DNA from: Bacteroides_D sp963546395
GTDB taxonomy: Bacteria > Bacteroidota > Bacteroidia > Bacteroidales > CAJPTX01
Direction: 5' to 3'
DNA: 43,283 nucleotides
Assembly: GCA_963546395.1 (NCBI GenBank)
Contig: CAUUMS010000014.1
Span: 1 to 43,283, forward strand
Under the pieces are notes generated by a model. The model made no database searches and was not told where the DNA came from. It was given only the letters and a program-made list of their open reading frames with translations. The translations under genes and the position numbers were made by a program. The first letter of the stretch is position 1. Each line of letters starts with the position of its first letter. Below, piece after piece: positions 33,752 to 42,524 of this stretch.

Positions 33752-35278
33752 ATGGCAGGGAATGGTAGCGCGTATGGCGCAGCGCGGCAGCGCAGGGTGC
33801 AAAGCCGAAAGGGTAGTCTGATGGGGAGCTTGTGTGGCGTATCGGGAATATTCTGCGGACGCGGCGTGGCGGCCAGGGTGGCGTGGCCACATTGGCTCGC
33901 GGCATTCTGCCTGGTGGCAATGCTGTGGGTTGTTCCCGCGCATGTGAGGGCGCAGGTGCATTTCCGCCCCGTGGCGGCCGATTTCTCGCTGCTCACTCAG
34001 TATCGCGATGCGGCCATGCAGGACACCATATGGGTGCATTTCCGCGAGCCGGGCGACATGAGCCCTATGGCGATGCGCGGGTGGTGTGCCGATAACCAGC
34101 CGAGACGCTTGGTGGTGCGCCGCTGGAGCACCGACGGCTGGGAGGAACGCTACGAGGAGCTCATGGCCCTCGATGGGGTGAAATCTATCGATTTCGCCGC
34201 CCTCACTCCCGGGGCCTATCAGCTGTTGGGAATCAAAGGCACCGACACGATTCGGCAGCTCGTGTGGCTGATGATCGATGATGTGAAGTTCGAGCGTATT
34301 GCCGTGGACAACACGTGCCTATGGCTCACCATGGCGGCCCAGTTCTCGGTGGATTTCAGCTCCATACGCTACGATAAGTTTGCGTACTACGACCTGAGCC
34401 AGTCGCCCCCGCGGGAGCTGAGCGACCTGGGGCAGAGGTATTTCGACAAGGTGGTGTGGGAGGATGACAAGGGAAAACCTGCGGAGCTCTACGGGCTGCG
34501 GGTGCAGCAGCATTCGCCACCGCCCTACGAGAGGGTGGCCTACCGGCTGAAGGTGACCAATCTCTTCGGCCGCGAGTTTATGGGCGAGACGGGCTCGGTG
34601 GAGCCGGTGGCGGTGTCGGCCAAATTCAAGGTGCTGCTCAATAAGCGTGGCTCCGACCAAGACCCCATCTGGGACGATGCGGGGAGCCCACCCCGAGGCA
34701 TATCGCCCGTGCGGATGCGTCTTCAGAGCGATGCTAAGAATGCCAACCGCCTCGTGTGGAGCGTGCGCAACGATGCGCGGGCCATCCGCGCCGGGGCTCC
34801 CGACACGCTGCTGCGGCAGGACATCTCCGCGGGGCAGAGCACATTGGAGCCTTCGCCGTCGCTATTTACCGCCGGGGTGTATAAGATTATTCTAGCGGCC
34901 CAGAACACGGCCACGGGTTGCGCAGATACGCTGGCGGTCGACTTCCGTGTCGACTCGTCGCTCATCTCGCCGCAGGCCATACCCAACGTCTTCTCCCCGA
35001 ATGGGGACGGTGTCAACGATCGCTTCGCATTCATCGATCGGGACAAGAACGTACGGGCCATACGGGACTTCGATTTGCAGATATTCAACCGCAACGGGCA
35101 CCGCGTCTATCGCTACCATGGCAACGTGGAGGCCTGGGACGGCTGGAACGGCAAGCGCAATGGCGACGGGGGCGATCTCGACGTGGGGGTCTACTTCTAC
35201 ATCATTCGCGCCGTGGGCTGGGATGGCCGTCGCTATCAGGGCGACGAGTACAAGGGGGTGGTGCATCTATTCCGATGA
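33752..35278 (+). CDS. Secreted protein with CHU_C/gliding-motility C-terminal (T9SS type B) domain
   Basis: A 508-residue predicted exported protein. The hydrophobic signal (WLAAFCLVAMLWVVPAHVRAQ) sits about 50 residues in if the first ATG is used; ATG 33821 would give a more usual signal length. The central region has no domain I recognise. From about residue 411, IPNVFSPNGDGVNDRF begins the CHU_C domain, which runs through IFNRNGHRVY and WDGWNGKRNGD to GVYFYIIRAVGWDG and the end. This type B signal directs cargo through the type IX secretion system, often to gliding or surface roles. It lies 213 bases upstream of rodA without a recognised link. Confidence 0.85.
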   Translation: MAGNGSAYGAARQRRVQSRKGSLMGSLCGVSGIFCGRGVAARVAWPHWLAAFCLVAMLWVVPAHVRAQVHFRPVAADFSLLTQYRDAAMQDTIWVHFREPGDMSPMAMRGWCADNQPRRLVVRRWSTDGWEERYEELMALDGVKSIDFAALTPGAYQLLGIKGTDTIRQLVWLMIDDVKFERIAVDNTCLWLTMAAQFSVDFSSIRYDKFAYYDLSQSPPRELSDLGQRYFDKVVWEDDKGKPAELYGLRVQQHSPPPYERVAYRLKVTNLFGREFMGETGSVEPVAVSAKFKVLLNKRGSDQDPIWDDAGSPPRGISPVRMRLQSDAKNANRLVWSVRNDARAIRAGAPDTLLRQDISAGQSTLEPSPSLFTAGVYKIILAAQNTATGCADTLAVDFRVDSSLISPQAIPNVFSPNGDGVNDRFAFIDRDKNVRAIRDFDLQIFNRNGHRVYRYHGNVEAWDGWNGKRNGDGGDLDVGVYFYIIRAVGWDGRRYQGDEYKGVVHLFR

Positions 35279-35491
35279 GGGAGCATCTTCGCAGAGGGGC
35301 GGTGTGCAACCTACAGGCGGCGGAGGGCAGTGACGGGTGCGCGGCATGGCCTGTGGGCTCGTGCGCTGTGCCCATGCCTGGTGGCACGCGCGCTCGGGGT
35401 GTAATGCTGTCCCCTGGGGTGTGGATGCGTGGCGGTGCCTGCGTCTGGCCCGAAGCTTCTGGGGCTCGCACTTTCGTGAGGGGAGGGGGCC

Positions 35492-36904
35492 ATGCCGCGT
35501 AAGAACTGGGCTCGGGCCATCGATTGGCCCCTGGTGCTGCTCTATGCTACCCTAGTGCTGCTAGGCTGGATTAACATCTACGCGGCGGTATACAGCGAGG
35601 AGCATCGGAGCATCTTCGACCTGACGCAGCGGTACGGCTTGCAGATGCTGTGGATCGTGGCATCATTCGTACTGGCCGCCGTGGTGCTCATGGTCGACAG
35701 CCGGTTCTTCTACGTGTTCGCCTACTACATCTTTGGGCTCTTGCTGCTGGTGCTATGCCTGGTGCTGGTCTTTGGCACGGAGATCCACAATTCCCGCTCG
35801 TGGCTCACCATTGGGCCCCTGCGATTGCAACCATCTGAGTTGGCCAAATTTGCCACGGCTCTCGCGCTGGCAAAGCTCATGGGGGGTAATACGTTCCGCC
35901 CCGAGAGCTTGCGCTCGTGGATCTTCGCCTTCCTGCTCCTATCCTTGCCCGTGGGGCTCATCGTGCTCCAGAACGACTACGGCTCGTCCCTCACCTACGC
36001 CGCATTCCTGCTGGTGTTCTACCGGCGAGGCTTCTCGCCCCAGCTCCTGATGTTCGGCCTCTTCCTGGTGGTGCTATTCCTGCTTGCGCTGATGCTCAAC
36101 CAGGTTTACATTGTGTTAGGACTAGGGGTGCTGGCCTTGCTGCTGTACGCGGGCATCACGCGCTCCCTGAAGGGGGTGGTGCGCCTGGCTGGGATGCTTG
36201 CGGGGGTGCTGGCCCTGCTGTTTCTCGCGAATGGGTGGTTTGAGCTGGGGCTCCCCATCTACGTGGTGTGCCTGGTGCCCACGTGCATCGGGGCCGTGGT
36301 GGGCATTGTCCACGGGCTCTGGAACAAGCGTCGCGCGGCGTGGCTCCTGTCCCTCATGCTGGTGGCATGCATCGGGGCCAGCTACAGCGTGGACTACGTG
36401 TTCGATAACATCTTGGAGGAGCACCACCAGCGTAGGATCAACGACATGCTGGGCATCGAGGACGATCCGCTAGGCTGGGGGTACAATGTCAACCAGTCGA
36501 AGATTGCCATCGGCTCGGGGGGCTTTGCCGGGAAGGGCTTCTTGCAGGGTACGCAGACTAAGTTCAACTTTGTGCCTGAGCAGAGCACCGACTTCATCTT
36601 CTGCACGGTGGGGGAGGAGTGGGGCTTTCTGGGGAGTACCGTCGTGGTGGGCCTATTCCTGGCCTTGCTGCTGCGCATAGTGCAGGTGGCCGAACGGCAA
36701 AAGATGCTCTTCCACAAGCTCTACGGCTACGGCGTGGCGGCGATCCTGTTCGTGCATGTCGCCATCAACGTCTCCATGACCATCGGCCTGTTCCCGGTGG
36801 TGGGCATCCCGCTGCCCTTCTTTAGCTACGGGGGATCGAGCCTGCTGGCTTTTACGCTCCTGTTGTTTATCCTAATAAAGTTTGACAGCGCTCGCGTCCG
36901 CTAG
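35492..36904 (+). CDS. rodA: RodA-type SEDS peptidoglycan polymerase
   Basis: A 470-residue polytopic protein of the RodA/FtsW/SpoVE (SEDS) family, the glycosyltransferase of the cell-wall elongation machinery. Family motifs include HNSRSWLTIGPLRLQPSELAK, the PEQSTDFIFCTVGEEWGFLG loop and the late GIPLPFFSYGGSSLL segment. A hydrophilic insert of roughly 100 residues in the middle, with membrane segments (KGVVRLAGMLAGVLALLF), makes it longer than typical RodA. RodA is favoured over FtsW by similarity, but this is not certain. The usual neighbours mreBCD and pbp2 are absent. Its 3' end overlaps the convergent gene by 33 bases. Confidence 0.92.
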   Translation: MPRKNWARAIDWPLVLLYATLVLLGWINIYAAVYSEEHRSIFDLTQRYGLQMLWIVASFVLAAVVLMVDSRFFYVFAYYIFGLLLLVLCLVLVFGTEIHNSRSWLTIGPLRLQPSELAKFATALALAKLMGGNTFRPESLRSWIFAFLLLSLPVGLIVLQNDYGSSLTYAAFLLVFYRRGFSPQLLMFGLFLVVLFLLALMLNQVYIVLGLGVLALLLYAGITRSLKGVVRLAGMLAGVLALLFLANGWFELGLPIYVVCLVPTCIGAVVGIVHGLWNKRRAAWLLSLMLVACIGASYSVDYVFDNILEEHHQRRINDMLGIEDDPLGWGYNVNQSKIAIGSGGFAGKGFLQGTQTKFNFVPEQSTDFIFCTVGEEWGFLGSTVVVGLFLALLLRIVQVAERQKMLFHKLYGYGVAAILFVHVAINVSMTIGLFPVVGIPLPFFSYGGSSLLAFTLLLFILIKFDSARVR

Positions 36905-37501
36905 GGGGGAGTTGAGTGGCAGCACGTCAAATTGGGCCGAGATTTCTGCAATGATGTCGGGCATGAATTGCAGGATGCGGGCCAGCATGGCATCATGGCA
37001 GCTGGTGATGATCTCTGCGGCCTGGGCGCTGCGGTCGGGGAAGGAGGTGGTGCGGCTCATGATGTCGAACGACTCGCACAGCCCTGAGAGCTTGCGGTAA
37101 CGGTATAGCCGATTTTGCCGGATCAGCGTGGGGAGCAATCGCCGCCAGTAGGGCGGGAGCCATTTCCACTGCCACACCATCTGCTGGTAGAAGTGGTAGA
37201 TGAAAAAGCGCAGCGATAGGCGGGAGAATAGCGGCCAGTGGGAGGCTAGGAAGTAGTCTATCGCTACGTCGAGGGCCACGCCGGCATACTTGCCATACGC
37301 GGGGCGTAGCATGGCCCGGCACTCGCCGAGGGCGGGGTGTGAGTCGGTGATGTAATCGATGGCGCGGTGCATCCGGATCCCCATGTACACCCGTGGGGGG
37401 TAGATGTCAAGGGGTATCCCCTTGATGTGATCGGCGATGAAGTTTCCTAGGCGTACCTCCTTGTCCTCTCCAGCCAGGTATAGATGTCCGAGAAAGTTCA
37501 T
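36872..37501 (-). CDS. acpH: Acyl carrier protein phosphodiesterase-like protein (DUF479)
   Basis: A 209-residue protein matching the ACP phosphodiesterase/DUF479 family, which removes 4'-phosphopantetheine from acyl carrier protein in the cytoplasm. The N-terminus MNFLGHLYLAGEDKEVRLGNFIADHIKG and the HRAIDYITDSHP segment hold the expected His/Asp metal-binding residues. The gene converges on rodA and the two share 33 bases at their 3' ends, so the last eleven codons of each are read on opposite strands. No terminator fits between them. Confidence 0.87.
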   Translation of the reverse strand: MNFLGHLYLAGEDKEVRLGNFIADHIKGIPLDIYPPRVYMGIRMHRAIDYITDSHPALGECRAMLRPAYGKYAGVALDVAIDYFLASHWPLFSRLSLRFFIYHFYQQMVWQWKWLPPYWRRLLPTLIRQNRLYRYRKLSGLCESFDIMSRTTSFPDRSAQAAEIITSCHDAMLARILQFMPDIIAEISAQFDVLPLNSPLADASAVKLY

Positions 37502-37524
37502 GGGCCAGCGCGCCGCAGGGCCTT

Positions 37525-37604
37525 TGTGGGTGATGCAACCGGGAGGGGGATCCCTCCTTCCTCTTTAGGGGTAACGGTAAATCACCCCTATTGTTGCACC
37601 CACA
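37525..37604. other. Predicted three-way-junction DNA/RNA structure upstream of era
   Basis: Bases 37525-37539 pair with 37593-37604 (12 bp with a 3-base bulge at 37533-37535). They enclose two hairpins: 37542-37547 with 37552-37557 (6 bp, loop GGAT), and 37566-37572 with 37584-37590 (7 bp). Together they form a compact three-way junction of 80 bases. It lies just upstream of the start of the minus-strand acpH gene and before era; it resembles no riboswitch class I know. Confidence 0.6.
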
Positions 37605-37620
37605 GATGTATGATCCGTAG

Positions 37621-37643
37621 GTGCATGGGATTTCCCCATGCGC
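37621..37643. other. 9-bp hairpin downstream of the three-way-junction element
   Basis: Bases 37621-37629 pair with 37635-37643 (one G-T) around a 5-base loop. It may belong to the same structured region. No T-run follows, so it is not called a terminator. Confidence 0.5.
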
Positions 37644-37716
37644 CGAGATAAGACCCCTCGCCCGTGTGACGCATTCAGCGCGAGTGGGCTCCTCACTGCC
37701 ATCACCGCATTATGCG

Positions 37717-37724
37717 TACCTTTG
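37717..37724 (+). promoter_or_regulatory. -7 promoter box of era
   Basis: TACCTTTG matches TAnnTTTG exactly and would give a leader of about 68 bases before the era ATG at 37798. A -33 TTG is not evident. Confidence 0.6.
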
Positions 37725-37797
37725 CCTGGCGAGGTGTGCGCCGTGGAGCGGGGAGGGGGTGCCTCCGGCGTGAGACGGCTATCTCAGGATTTACGGA

Positions 37798-38691
37798 ATG
37801 GGCGAGTCAAAGCAGCATAAGTCGGGGTTTGTAAGCATTTTGGGTAACCCCAATGTGGGTAAGTCCACCCTGATGAATCGCCTCGTGGGCGAGCGGCTAT
37901 CCATTGTCACTAGCAAGGCGCAGACGACGCGGCATCGCATCTTTGGCATCGTGGATACGCCGGAGTACCAGATTGTCTACTCCGATACGCCCGGCGTGCT
38001 GGCCCCCGTCTACGAATTGCAGCGGGCGATGCTCAAGGCCATTGAGGGCACGCTAGAGGACTCTGATGTGCTGCTCTACATCACCGATGTCATTGAGAAT
38101 CCGGCCAAACATGAGGGCTTCCTGGCCGATGTGGGGCGTTGTAGCATCCCAAAGGTGGTGCTGGTGAACAAGATTGACCTGTCCAATCAGGCCGACCTTG
38201 AGAAGAAGGTGGACTTCTGGCATGGCATCTTCCCCGGCTGCGTGGTGCTACCGGTGTCGGCGCTGCATGGCTTCGGGGTGGAGCAGGTGCAGGAGCGCAT
38301 CCTCGACCTGCTGCCTGTGGGTGAGAAATTCTTCCCGCCCGACACGCTCACCGATAGGCCGGTGCGGTTCTTCGTGTCGGAGATTGTGCGTGAAAAGGTC
38401 TTCCTGCACTGCCAGGAGGAGGTGCCCTACTCGGTGGAGGTGGGGATTCGCACCTATGAGGAGGGGAAAACGATGGATCGCATCGAGGCGATCATTTACG
38501 TGAGCCGCGAATCGCAGAAGGGTATCCTCATCGGCCACCAGGGGAGCATGCTCAAGCGTATTGGTATGGCGGCCCGCCGCGACATGGAGACGTTCCTCCA
38601 GAAGCGGGTGTATTTGCGACTGCTGGTGCAGGTGGCTGATGGATGGCGTGACGATGAGGGGAAGCTCCGGCAGTTCGGGTATGTGGAATAG
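37798..38691 (+). CDS. era: GTPase Era
   Basis: A 297-residue ribosome-assembly GTPase that binds 16S rRNA near its 3' end. GTPase motifs are the P-loop GNPNVGKS (16-23), switch II DTPG (63-66) and NKID (123-126). The C-terminal KH domain carries IIYVSRESQKGILIGHQGSMLKRIG, the Era KH signature. The ATG at 37798 gives the usual length. It is followed after 15 bases by der, so the two GTPases are probably co-transcribed and act together in ribosome maturation. Confidence 0.97.
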   Translation: MGESKQHKSGFVSILGNPNVGKSTLMNRLVGERLSIVTSKAQTTRHRIFGIVDTPEYQIVYSDTPGVLAPVYELQRAMLKAIEGTLEDSDVLLYITDVIENPAKHEGFLADVGRCSIPKVVLVNKIDLSNQADLEKKVDFWHGIFPGCVVLPVSALHGFGVEQVQERILDLLPVGEKFFPPDTLTDRPVRFFVSEIVREKVFLHCQEEVPYSVEVGIRTYEEGKTMDRIEAIIYVSRESQKGILIGHQGSMLKRIGMAARRDMETFLQKRVYLRLLVQVADGWRDDEGKLRQFGYVE

Positions 38692-38706
38692 CTAGCACGG
38701 GTGTTT

Positions 38707-40011
38707 ATGGCTGGGATACTGGCAATTGTGGGACGGCCCAACGTGGGCAAATCGACGCTCTTCAACCGCCTGATGGGACGCAGGGCGGCCATCGTGCACG
38801 AGCAATCGGGGGTGACGCGTGACAGGATTTACGGCACGGCCGACTGGAATGGCGTGGAGTTCTCCGTGATTGATACGGGCGGGTATCACGCCGGCTCTGA
38901 CGATCTCTTCGACACGGAGATTCGTAAGCAGGTGGAGATCGCCGTTGAGGAGGCTGATGTGATTGCCCTGGTGGTCGATGTCATCACGGGGGTTACGGAT
39001 CTAGATTCGCACGTGGGGCGCCTGCTGCGGCAGTCGGGTAAGCCCACGGTGCTGGTGGTCAACAAGGTGGATGACAACAGCCGACGGCCCGACATCTACG
39101 CCTTCTACGAGCTGGGGCTAGGCGATCCGTTCGCCGTCTCGGCTATCAACGGGGCTGGCACGGGCGAGGTGCTCGACCGCGTGGTGGAGCTCTTGCCGCA
39201 GGGCGATGTGGATGACGGGAGCGAGCTCCCACGGATTACCATCGTGGGACGGCCCAACGTGGGTAAATCCTCCATAGTGAATGCGCTTGTGGGGGAGGAG
39301 CGTAACATTGTGACTCCCATTGCCGGCACTACGCGCGATGCCATTGGGTCGCGCTACAGGAAGTTTGGCCACGACTTCATTATGGTGGATACGGCCGGTC
39401 TGCGTAAGAAGGGGAAGGTTACGGAGAACCTGGAGTTCTACTCGGTGATACGGGCCGTGCGGGCCGTGGAGCAGTCCGATGTATGCCTCCTCGTGATAGA
39501 TGCCACGCGTGGCTTTGAGGGGCAGGATCAGACGATCTTCGACCTCATCCTGCGGCACCGAAAGGGGGTGGTCATCGTGGTGAACAAGTGGGATCTGGTG
39601 GAGAAGGATACCAAGACGGCTGAGCAGTTCACCGAGGCGATTCGGGCTACCATTGCCCCGTTTAGCGATGTGCCCATCGTGTACACCTCGGCCCTCACAA
39701 AACAGCGGATCCTTAAGGTGCTCGAGCTGGCTATGAAGGTGTTCGACGCGCGCCGTCAGCGTGTGTCCACCAGCAAGCTCAATGAGACGCTGCTTCCGTT
39801 CATAGAGGCCACGCCGCCTCCTGCCGTGAAGGGGAAGTACATACGCATCAAGTACGTCACGCAACTTCCCACCCCGTGGCCGGCCTTTGCATTCTTCTGC
39901 AATCTGCCCCAATACGTGAAGGCACCCTACAAGCGATTCCTGGAGAATAAGATCCGGGAGGCGTACGATTTCGAGGGGGTGCCCATCCAGATCTTCATGC
40001 GCAAGAAGTAG
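38707..40011 (+). CDS. der: GTPase Der (EngA), two GTPase domains
   Basis: A 434-residue protein with two tandem GTPase domains and a C-terminal KH-like domain, essential for 50S ribosome assembly. P-loops are GRPNVGKS at 9-16 and again at 181-188; each domain has its own DT-A/G and NKxD motifs (NKVD, then NKWD). The start is placed at ATG 38707 because the frame's first codon, GTG at 38701, would add only two residues. The C-terminus IRIKYVTQLPTPWPAFAFFCN is typical. Confidence 0.96.
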   Translation: MAGILAIVGRPNVGKSTLFNRLMGRRAAIVHEQSGVTRDRIYGTADWNGVEFSVIDTGGYHAGSDDLFDTEIRKQVEIAVEEADVIALVVDVITGVTDLDSHVGRLLRQSGKPTVLVVNKVDDNSRRPDIYAFYELGLGDPFAVSAINGAGTGEVLDRVVELLPQGDVDDGSELPRITIVGRPNVGKSSIVNALVGEERNIVTPIAGTTRDAIGSRYRKFGHDFIMVDTAGLRKKGKVTENLEFYSVIRAVRAVEQSDVCLLVIDATRGFEGQDQTIFDLILRHRKGVVIVVNKWDLVEKDTKTAEQFTEAIRATIAPFSDVPIVYTSALTKQRILKVLELAMKVFDARRQRVSTSKLNETLLPFIEATPPPAVKGKYIRIKYVTQLPTPWPAFAFFCNLPQYVKAPYKRFLENKIREAYDFEGVPIQIFMRKK

Positions 40012-40022
40012 CCGCCGGGCGG

Positions 40023-41591
40023 CTATTGGTTCGGGGTTTTCCCGGCCGTGAGCATGAGGTTGAGCAGGCTACGGTTGTCGAAGGGCTTGCTCAGGTAGTA
40101 GTCCATTCCTGCGGCGATGCAGGTCTGCCGGTCGCACTGCATGGCGTACGATGTCATGGCGATGATGGGGAGATGCTGCCCCGTGCCTTTCTCCATGGCC
40201 CGAATGCGCTTGGTGGCCTCAATGCCGTCGAGCTCGGGCATCTGCACGTCCATGAGTACGAGGTCGAAGTGCTGGCTGTTCACCAGGCTTACCGCTTCGG
40301 CCCCATTGTTGGCCACCTGCAATTTGCCCACGTAGTTGCTGAGTGTGGCCTGCATGATGCGCTGGTTGATGGCATTGTCCTCGGCTAGCAGCACCCGCAT
40401 GTTGGCCAGCGGGGCGAAATCAATGGGACGGGTGCTCTCTGCAACAGGCCCGGTCTTCGGGTCGCACCCATGGCCCAGCTCGCTGTATGGCCATAGGGGT
40501 ACTTCAAAGCTCACGGCTACGCCATGCGCAGTGCGCTGCACACGCACGGTGTTCCAGACGGCCTCGGGGGAATCAAGTCGCTGCGCTGGGTCGAAGGGTC
40601 TGCCAGTGGTGAAGCTCGCTGTACCTGTGGCGATTTCTGCGCGAAGCACAAGGTGATCGTCCTTTATTCCCAGCAGGGTCGTGATAAGCTGGATGGGGAG
40701 CCCTGCCTTGAGGTCGTCGGTGAGATACTCCTGTATGACCTTACGCGTGGTAAGGCGTACCAGTAGGGGATCCCCCTCGACTACCTTGGGAGCCTTTGCG
40801 TCTAGCGTCACGCTCACGGTGGGCTGTATCCCGTATTTGGCGAAGAGGCTGTTGAACTCATTCTCGGCTAGGAGCCCGAATACGAATGGCTCCATGGGAC
40901 CGCTGGTGAGCACTATGGGATTGGGGTTCTCTTCTGGGGTTCTATTCTCCTCGAGAGATTCTACACCCGTATGCATCAGCTCGGAGTGCATGCAGGCCAC
41001 GTTCTCTGGCGAGATGTCCACTGCGGGGACTGAAATTCCCGTCCGGTCACCTGTGATCTCCTGCGTGCGCGGGGCGTAATACTCGCTACAGGGCATGCGC
41101 CGCAGCTCGAGCCAGAATAGTGTGGCTACAAACCAATTCAGGAGCGTGGCCAGTGGGAATAGCAAATGCCCTCCGTTGCTGGCGAGCAGCTGGGCCATGT
41201 GCGGTGGTGGCAGTAGGAGCAGAAGGGTGAAAGCGGCCAGGAAGCAGGTGTTCACTATTTGCACGCGCCACCCTTTGCATAGGAGCAGTAGGGCGGGCGG
41301 TACGAGTGGGGTGGTGTATAGGATGAGCGGATCATTGTGCGCATCCAGCAGTTGCAAGATGAATATGGCGGCTAGCGAGATGGCCAGCATGGGGCGATGC
41401 CACCCCGTGGTGCGTGGTTGGCCGGGCGTGAAGTGGGAGATTAACAGCAGAAAGGCTCCCACGAGACTCAGAATGGGGGACAGGATGAGGCTGGTGGCCA
41501 GGGCAAAGTACGTTGCCTGGGCTGTTAGCGCCACGCTCAAGTACAATGGGGCGTAGGTGTAGAAGTAGGATGTTCGCCTTGAACGTGTCAT
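40023..41591 (-). CDS. Membrane protein with degenerate kinase-like region fused to a response-regulator receiver domain
   Basis: A 522-residue protein in three parts. Residues 1-175 hold about five or six membrane helices. The middle (about 240-385) resembles the ATP-binding domain of a hybrid histidine kinase: GDPLLVRLTTRKVI at 273-286 lies where kinases have GDxxRLxQVLxNLL, but the N-box Asn residues are gone, no G-box (DxGxG) is visible, and no H-box histidine precedes it. The C-terminal receiver (about 398-516) is intact: acidic pair in LLAEDN, phosphorylatable Asp448 in LMDVQMPELDG, and Lys502 in LSKPF. It therefore looks like a pseudo-hybrid kinase that could receive phosphate from another kinase. 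It is convergent with der, with an 11-base gap. Confidence 0.8.
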   Translation of the reverse strand: MTRSRRTSYFYTYAPLYLSVALTAQATYFALATSLILSPILSLVGAFLLLISHFTPGQPRTTGWHRPMLAISLAAIFILQLLDAHNDPLILYTTPLVPPALLLLCKGWRVQIVNTCFLAAFTLLLLLPPPHMAQLLASNGGHLLFPLATLLNWFVATLFWLELRRMPCSEYYAPRTQEITGDRTGISVPAVDISPENVACMHSELMHTGVESLEENRTPEENPNPIVLTSGPMEPFVFGLLAENEFNSLFAKYGIQPTVSVTLDAKAPKVVEGDPLLVRLTTRKVIQEYLTDDLKAGLPIQLITTLLGIKDDHLVLRAEIATGTASFTTGRPFDPAQRLDSPEAVWNTVRVQRTAHGVAVSFEVPLWPYSELGHGCDPKTGPVAESTRPIDFAPLANMRVLLAEDNAINQRIMQATLSNYVGKLQVANNGAEAVSLVNSQHFDLVLMDVQMPELDGIEATKRIRAMEKGTGQHLPIIAMTSYAMQCDRQTCIAAGMDYYLSKPFDNRSLLNLMLTAGKTPNQ

Positions 41592-41646
41592 AATTCACCG
41601 CAATAGCCAGGCCCTGCCGTACCTCACATCGGGCTACGCTGCCGTT

Positions 41647-42270
41647 TCACCACAGTGCGCTGCTTGCGGCTACGAGCCCGAGTACCAGGATGGTTGCGCC
41701 AGCAATCTTATTGAACCACCAGATTTGCTTGAGTCGGAAGCGCGACTTGAAGCGCGCCACCATGAATGTTAGTAGCAGCCACCAGGCGCAGGCTCCCAGG
41801 TGTACGCCCGCAAGCGGTGGAAGGAATAGGATGTGGTGCCCACTGGGTACCACTACATGCAGGGCCGCAAATAGGGCCAGGAAGAGCAGAATGGCGAGGG
41901 GGTTGGTGAGTGTCAGCAGGAGCACCCACAGCATGTCTTGCACTAGGCTGGATTTCTCCCGTCTGGCACGGCGAAGCTCCCGTAGCGGATTACGGAGCAG
42001 GATGGTGAGCCCCAGCACGGCAATGATGACCCCACCGATGATTTTGATGGGGGTCTCATGCGCACGTATAAAGTCGATGATATACGAGAGCCCCAGCACG
42101 GCCACCGTGGCAAACAGCGTGTCGGCAATGGCTGCCCCGTAGCCGCTAGCTAGGCCACTCCGGTGCCCCTTGTTGATGGTACGCTGCACGCATATCACCC
42201 CGATGGGCCCCAGCGGAGCCGAGGCGCACAGACCCACAACGCATCCCTTTAGCAGCAATTCTAGCCACAT
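41647..42270 (-). CDS. LysE-family amino-acid exporter-like membrane protein
   Basis: A 207-residue inner-membrane protein with five or six helices. The family signature APLGPIGVICVQRTINKG near residue 18 is the LysE/RhtB motif, followed by GLASGYGAAIADTLFA. LysE proteins export amino acids, but substrate cannot be told. It lies 55 bases upstream of the pseudo-hybrid-kinase gene on the same strand, so they may share a transcript. A TAAATTTG box stands upstream. Confidence 0.85.
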   Translation of the reverse strand: MWLELLLKGCVVGLCASAPLGPIGVICVQRTINKGHRSGLASGYGAAIADTLFATVAVLGLSYIIDFIRAHETPIKIIGGVIIAVLGLTILLRNPLRELRRARREKSSLVQDMLWVLLLTLTNPLAILLFLALFAALHVVVPSGHHILFLPPLAGVHLGACAWWLLLTFMVARFKSRFRLKQIWWFNKIAGATILVLGLVAASSALW

Positions 42271-42291
42271 GGGCTCCCGCAGTTAGCGATG

Positions 42292-42299
42292 CAAATTTA
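42292..42299 (-). promoter_or_regulatory. -7 promoter box of the LysE-family gene
   Basis: On the minus strand TAAATTTG matches TAnnTTTG exactly, 21 bases before the ATG at 42270. A -33 TTG is not found at the usual distance. Confidence 0.5.
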
Positions 42300-42524
42300 A
42301 TGGATCTTTGCCTAATTGTGAGGCGCATCGTACCGATCGCTAGACGTAATTTGTGCCGTCTCGCATTCCCGAGAATGACTATATGCATCCGATTCCAAGA
42401 AGCTCTGCCTAAGTTGCAGTGCCTAGTCCCAGCATGCTAAACCTGGTGCCAGATGCGGTGATCTGGCCTCTCCCGCCGGCTAATAGCGTTGGTCTCGATG
42501 CAAGGGCAATAGTACCAATGGCCC

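Noticed and set aside
34918..35555. Frames overlapping the end of the CHU_C protein gene and the gap before rodA
   Set aside because: They are out-of-frame shadows of the CHU_C domain, continuing by chance into the gap with compositionally odd translations.
42300..42524. Possible tRNA or small RNA between the LysE-family and MlaF genes
   Set aside because: I looked for T-loop-like and acceptor-stem patterns and found none; only a 7-bp hairpin at 42448-42467 is present, without a T-run.
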